Below are positions 6,805 to 9,423 of a stretch of DNA of 9,423 bases, in pieces. Source of the stretch: Paracoccaceae bacterium (GTDB lineage Bacteria; Pseudomonadota; Alphaproteobacteria; Rhodobacterales; Rhodobacteraceae); contig WTIQ01000469.1 of NCBI GenBank assembly GCA_011525185.1, forward strand, positions 1-9,423. Reading direction: 5' to 3'. The position numbers were made by a program, and so were the translations under genes. Below the pieces are notes generated by a model. The model was not told where the DNA came from. It searched no databases and saw only the letters and a program-made list of their open reading frames with translations. Position 1 is the stretch's first letter. Every line of letters begins with the position of its first letter.

Positions 6805-7311
6805 TTACAATTGATACTGCTCAATCCAAAGCGCCATGGCCCAGAAGGCTGCCGAAAAAACAGTTAGAACCGAATAAACTATGGACCAGCGCCTTAGTCG
6901 TCGAATGGAGCGAAACAGCTCCTCAAATTCATCTGGAACGGCTCCAATCCAACGGACCGCCAAGTGTCCGCGCTGAATTAGACTTGGCACAAGTGGAAAC
7001 ACGAGAAAGCTCACAGCCTGCATAAGCTCTTGATCGTGATAAAACGCAGCTGTGAGCCAAAACGCCGCCAAAAAACTCAAAGGGCCAAGCACAAGCGGCT
7101 TTTGCATATCTGTGTAAAGGCTCTCCGAACGCTGGATATACAAAAACACTGATTGAGCCAGCAGGAGCTTGTGCGATTGTGATTGGTGACGTGCATGCTT
7201 GAGCTGGTGATATGACACACCAAAGAAATATTGCACAAAAATAGCCCAAATTCCGACCAGCAAAAGCCAGAACCAAATACTTGAAAAAGAAGCATAGCTG
7301 ATAGGGATCAT
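6805..7311 (-). CDS. Small integral membrane protein, possibly the Rhodobacterales family labelled 'component of SufBCD complex'
   Basis: 168 residues from the ATG at 7311, with about four membrane segments: residues 10-33 (SIWFWLLLVGIWAIFVQYFF), 72-92, 95-112 and 138-163. A basic, glutamine-rich stretch (HQLKHARHQSQSHK) follows the first helix, and a charged amphipathic stretch (PDEFEELFRSIRRLRR) precedes the last. The FSSIWFWLLL start and GV-turn after the first helix recall, from memory, a Rhodobacteraceae-restricted family that databases label 'component of SufBCD complex'; that label has no functional proof that I know of. No enzymatic motif is visible. The start is uncertain: the frame extends to a TTG at 7368 (187 residues) with AGAGGG just ahead, and the ATG at 7311 has only a weak ribosome site. 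It ends 37 bp before mfd and is probably in its operon. Confidence 0.7.
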   Translation of the reverse strand: MIPISYASFSSIWFWLLLVGIWAIFVQYFFGVSYHQLKHARHQSQSHKLLLAQSVFLYIQRSESLYTDMQKPLVLGPLSFLAAFWLTAAFYHDQELMQAVSFLVFPLVPSLIQRGHLAVRWIGAVPDEFEELFRSIRRLRRWSIVYSVLTVFSAAFWAMALWIEQYQL

Positions 7312-7489
7312 TTCGCGCCAAAAGAATACACCGAGGAGCACATCTAACAATTCTACGACGCAACGCAAGCCCTCTGCCTGTTGTTCTGCCTAGCGTTCTC
7401 CCTGCTCTTTTGATCATTTCTTTGTCTGTTCTAAGCTTGCTCGAGGCACGATATCATGTCAGTATTGCGCAAATGCTAAAGGATATACG
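7312..7489. other. Divergent intergenic region between the membrane protein and hemB
   Basis: About 120-180 bp, depending on the start of the membrane-protein gene. It must hold promoters for both directions. I see TATCAT at 7452-7457 as a possible -10 for hemB, but no good -35 at the right distance. The hemB ribosome site AAAGGA (7478-7483) lies 7 bases before its ATG. A single TTCTAAG resembles one ICE half-site, but the other half is absent. I see no strong palindrome or RNA gene. Confidence 0.5.
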
Positions 7490-8494
7490 ATGAAATCCGC
7501 ACTGTCTGCCGCCTACCCCGCAGCCCGTTTCCGCCGCTTTAAAAAGATGCCCGCTACCCGTGCCCTTGTGCGCGAAAACACTCTTAGCGTGGATGATCTG
7601 ATTTGGCCCGTCTTCTTGTGTGATGGTGAAAATGTCGAGCAACCTGTCGTCTCTATGCCAGGGGTGGTTCGTCACAGTGTCGATCGCGTTGTCGAAGCCG
7701 CTAAACAGGCCTATGATCTGGGGATACCCGCGATCTGTTTATTTCCCTATACCGATCCCTCGCTTAAAACCGCAGATTGTGCCGAAGCATGGAACCCTGA
7801 AAACCTCTCAAATCGGGCAACGCGAGCGATCAAAAAAGCGGTTCCAGACTTGGCGATCATGACAGATGTCGCACTCGACCCCTATAACATCAACGGCCAT
7901 GACGGCTTTGTGGTGGATGGTGAAATCTTAAACGATGAAACAGTTGAGGCGCTGGTCAAGCAAACTTTGTCTCAAGCCGAAGCTGGCGCGGATATTATCG
8001 GGCCGTCTGACATGATGGACGGGCGCATTCGTGCGATGCGAGAGGCGCTTGAGAATGAAGGCCATACAAACGTTATGATCATGAGCTACGCGGCGAAATA
8101 TGCCAGTGGCTTTTACGGTCCCTTTCGTGATGCGGTCGGAGCGGCGGGGGCGCTCAAAGGCGACAAATCCACCTACCAAATGGACCCAGCAAATTCAAAT
8201 GAAGCGCTCAGGCTTGTCGCCCGCGACCTCTCAGAAGGGGCCGATATGGTCATGGTTAAACCCGGAATGCCCTATCTGGACATTTGCAGACTCGTCAAAG
8301 ATCAATTCGGCGCACCAACTTTTGCGTATCAAGTCTCGGGTGAATATGCGATGCTGAACGCAGCAGGACAAAATGGGTGGCTTGATCTGGACAAAGTGAT
8401 GATGGAAAGCCTCTTGGCCTTTAAACGCGCGGGATGTGACGGAATTTTGACCTATTTTGCCCCCAAAGCGGCAAAGGTTTTAGCAAAGCTTTGA
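7490..8494 (+). CDS. hemB: Delta-aminolevulinic acid dehydratase (porphobilinogen synthase)
   Basis: Condenses two 5-aminolevulinate molecules to porphobilinogen, an early cytosolic step of heme, chlorophyll and cobalamin synthesis. The 334 residues show the family throughout: LIWPVF at 37-42, LFPY at 84-87, the metal-site segment MTDVALDPY (124-132) and GHDG (136-139), GPSDMMDGRI at 171-180, SYAAKYASGFYGPFRD with Schiff-base Lys203, and MVKPGMPYLD with the second active-site Lys257. The three zinc cysteines of the E. coli and animal enzymes are replaced by Ala128, Asp130 and Asp138, the pattern usual in alphaproteobacteria, whose enzymes do not use that zinc site. Length and start are standard, and AAAGGA lies 7 bases ahead of the ATG. 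No clear terminator follows. Confidence 0.97.
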   Translation: MKSALSAAYPAARFRRFKKMPATRALVRENTLSVDDLIWPVFLCDGENVEQPVVSMPGVVRHSVDRVVEAAKQAYDLGIPAICLFPYTDPSLKTADCAEAWNPENLSNRATRAIKKAVPDLAIMTDVALDPYNINGHDGFVVDGEILNDETVEALVKQTLSQAEAGADIIGPSDMMDGRIRAMREALENEGHTNVMIMSYAAKYASGFYGPFRDAVGAAGALKGDKSTYQMDPANSNEALRLVARDLSEGADMVMVKPGMPYLDICRLVKDQFGAPTFAYQVSGEYAMLNAAGQNGWLDLDKVMMESLLAFKRAGCDGILTYFAPKAAKVLAKL

Positions 8495-8517
8495 GCTTGA
8501 TTATGCTGTCTTAGACC

Positions 8518-8546
8518 GTGACACGCGAGCGGAAGTAATTTATAAT
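8518..8546 (+). promoter_or_regulatory. Sigma70-type promoter of the SYLF lipoprotein gene
   Basis: A -35 box GTGACA (8518-8523, five of six matches to TTGACA), a 17-bp spacer and a perfect -10 box TATAAT (8541-8546). Transcription would start near 8553, leaving a leader of about 65 bases before the ATG at 8619. It is the best promoter match in the window and shows that the lipoprotein need not depend on hemB. Confidence 0.7.
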
Positions 8547-8573
8547 GACGCATATGAGCAGACCTGCGAGAAA

Positions 8574-8592
8574 AAATAAGGCAGGCTTATTT
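8574..8592. repeat. Perfect inverted repeat (hairpin) in the leader of the lipoprotein gene
   Basis: AAATAAG-gcagg-CTTATTT: 7-bp arms and a 5-base loop, 16 bases before the GGA ribosome site at 8608-8610. On the plus strand no T-run follows, so it is not a terminator of hemB. On the minus strand the arm is followed by further Ts, but no minus-strand gene would need it. It could be an AT-rich leader hairpin or a protein-binding palindrome. Confidence 0.4.
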
Positions 8593-8618
8593 GATAAACA
8601 GGCAAATGGACTTTGAAA

Positions 8619-9200
8619 ATGGTCTTCAAAAAATCGATGTTACTTGCAATTGCACTCGGATCTCTGGTCCTAAGTGGTTGCTCTCAACCAAGCTTCAATA
8701 CAGATGCCCTCAGAAATGCGGTGACAGAAGATGCTGAAAAAATTGATGCAAGGGTCGACGTAACACTCAATCAGCTCTACGCTCAGTACCCCAACGTGCG
8801 CGATCTCAGCTCGAGAGCGGCGGGAATTCTTGTCATTCCGCTTGTGACCGAGGCTGGCTTCTTTTGGGGCGGCGGCTATGGACGCGGGGCATTGCGCGTG
8901 AACGGTCAAACGCAAGACTATTACTCGACTGCATCGGCCGGCTATGGGTTTCAATTCGGTGCTCAGCAATATAGCCACGCGCTCTTTTTTATGACCGAGC
9001 AATCTCTGGAAGATTTTCGCATGTCGCCAGGCTGGGCTTTGAGCGGAGATGCTGAATACACACTCTTAAGCGGCGGCGAGAGCCTGCGTGCAGAAACAAC
9101 CACGGCTCTCGCACCCGTGATTGCTGTCGTGTTTGGCCAATCTGGTCTGAAATTTGGCGTCAGCATCGAAGGCCAAAAATACACGCGCATCATACCATAA
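8619..9200 (+). CDS. SYLF (Ysc84-like) domain lipoprotein
   Basis: 193 residues. The N-terminus MVFKKSMLLAIALGSLVLSGC is a lipoprotein signal peptide: basic start, hydrophobic core and lipobox LSGC with Cys21 as the lipidated residue. Ser22 at the +2 position suggests outer-membrane sorting under the E. coli rule. The rest fits the SYLF/Ysc84 family: SRAAGILVIPLVTEAGFFWGG at about 65-85, then GRGALRVNG, YYSTASAGYGFQFGAQ (101-116), ALFFMTEQSLEDFR (121-134) and GW at 138-139. SYLF domains bind lipids in eukaryotes; the bacterial role is not established. I prefer the ATG at 8619, 8 bases after a GGA, over the TTG at 8613, which would sit only 2 bases from it. It has its own promoter at 8518-8546. 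The compact size and single domain are usual for bacterial members. Confidence 0.85.
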   Translation: MVFKKSMLLAIALGSLVLSGCSQPSFNTDALRNAVTEDAEKIDARVDVTLNQLYAQYPNVRDLSSRAAGILVIPLVTEAGFFWGGGYGRGALRVNGQTQDYYSTASAGYGFQFGAQQYSHALFFMTEQSLEDFRMSPGWALSGDAEYTLLSGGESLRAETTTALAPVIAVVFGQSGLKFGVSIEGQKYTRIIP

Positions 9201-9322
9201 AGAAATCTGGTAAACCTTCAAAATAATGCGCTTTTTGTGCAAATCCGCTTGCGAAAGCCACCATATCTAGTGTACTCTGCGATATCCTTATATGGATATT
9301 TCCTAACGCATGAGGTCCCATT
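9201..9322. other. Intergenic region before the right-edge gene
   Basis: 122 bp, AT-rich. It contains an inverted repeat ATATCC-ttatat-GGATAT (9282-9299), 24 bases before the next start codon. I find no clear terminator after the lipoprotein gene and no promoter with both boxes at good spacing. Confidence 0.4.
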
Positions 9323-9423
9323 GTGAGTGACGAGACTGAGAACGATAATCCAGAACAAAATCCAGAGGATTTGGGCGGAAGTTCTTTAATCCAACGTGTG
9401 TCAATCACAGAAGAGCTCAAGAC
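9323..9423 (+). CDS. N-terminus of a protein cut by the window edge, probably DNA gyrase subunit A
   Basis: A GTG at 9323 with GAGG 7 bases upstream opens a frame that stays open to the edge (33 codons). It reads VSDETENDNPEQNPEDLG, then SLIQRVSITEELK. An acidic disordered leader followed by a (V/I)xIxEEL/MK box is how GyrA proteins begin, just before the SYLDYAMSVI motif, which would lie beyond the edge. ParC is an alternative, as is an unrelated protein with an acidic N-terminus. The start site is well supported; the identity is a guess from about 12 informative residues, so no symbol is given. Confidence 0.45.
   Translation, partial: MSDETENDNPEQNPEDLGGSSLIQRVSITEELK

Noticed and set aside
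7420..7437. ICE box upstream of hemB
   Set aside because: Only the TTCTAAG half is present; the left half does not match, so the palindrome fails.
8484..8499. Terminator at the end of hemB
   Set aside because: CAAAGCTTTG and AAGCT-ttg-AGCTT are short palindromes without GC-rich stems or a T-run.
9190..9420. Minus-strand open frame at the right edge
   Set aside because: Antisense to the GTG-started frame that has a good ribosome site; no family resemblance.

Overview
The window looks like an ordinary housekeeping stretch from an alphaproteobacterium, most likely Rhodobacterales (roseobacter-like). This rests on four things: the gene order iscR - cysteine desulfurase - sufB; an IscR that has lost the usual three cysteine ligands and keeps one C-terminal cysteine; a perfect Irr-type ICE palindrome (TTTAGAA-N3-TTCTAAA) in the suf promoter region; and a HemB whose zinc cysteines are replaced by Ala/Asp. 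I see no insertion sequence, CRISPR array, tRNA or rRNA, and no new defence or mobile system.

Layout. Positions 1 to about 100 are anomalous: the + strand reads as the plug domain of a TonB-dependent receptor and runs head-on into sufB. From there to 2466 lies the front of a minus-strand SUF iron-sulfur operon: iscR (2466-2008), a NifS/IscS-type cysteine desulfurase (2011-962, ATGA overlap with iscR) and sufB (from 938, cut). A 154-bp divergent region with the ICE palindrome separates the operon from a plus-strand COG2945-type alpha/beta hydrolase (2621-3274). The hydrolase converges on mfd, with an intrinsic terminator lying partly inside the mfd 3' end. mfd (6767-3315, minus, GTG start) follows a small four-helix membrane protein (about 7311-6805). 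Divergent from that pair are hemB (7490-8494), a SYLF/Ysc84 lipoprotein with its own good sigma70-type promoter (8619-9200), and the first 33 codons of a probable gyrA (from 9323).

How the genes relate. IscR, the desulfurase and SufB belong to one pathway: the desulfurase supplies sulfur, SufB is the scaffold, and IscR senses cluster or iron status. The ICE box suggests that Irr, which reports heme and iron status, also controls the operon. hemB makes porphobilinogen for heme, so iron-sulfur and heme synthesis lie close together here, although I see no shared regulatory site at hemB. Mfd and the probable GyrA are DNA maintenance functions with no obvious link to the rest.

The observation most worth checking is the left-edge junction, which looks like a chimera at a short stretch readable as both genes. 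Next are the cysteine-poor IscR, the ICE box, and the uncharacterised membrane protein upstream of mfd.
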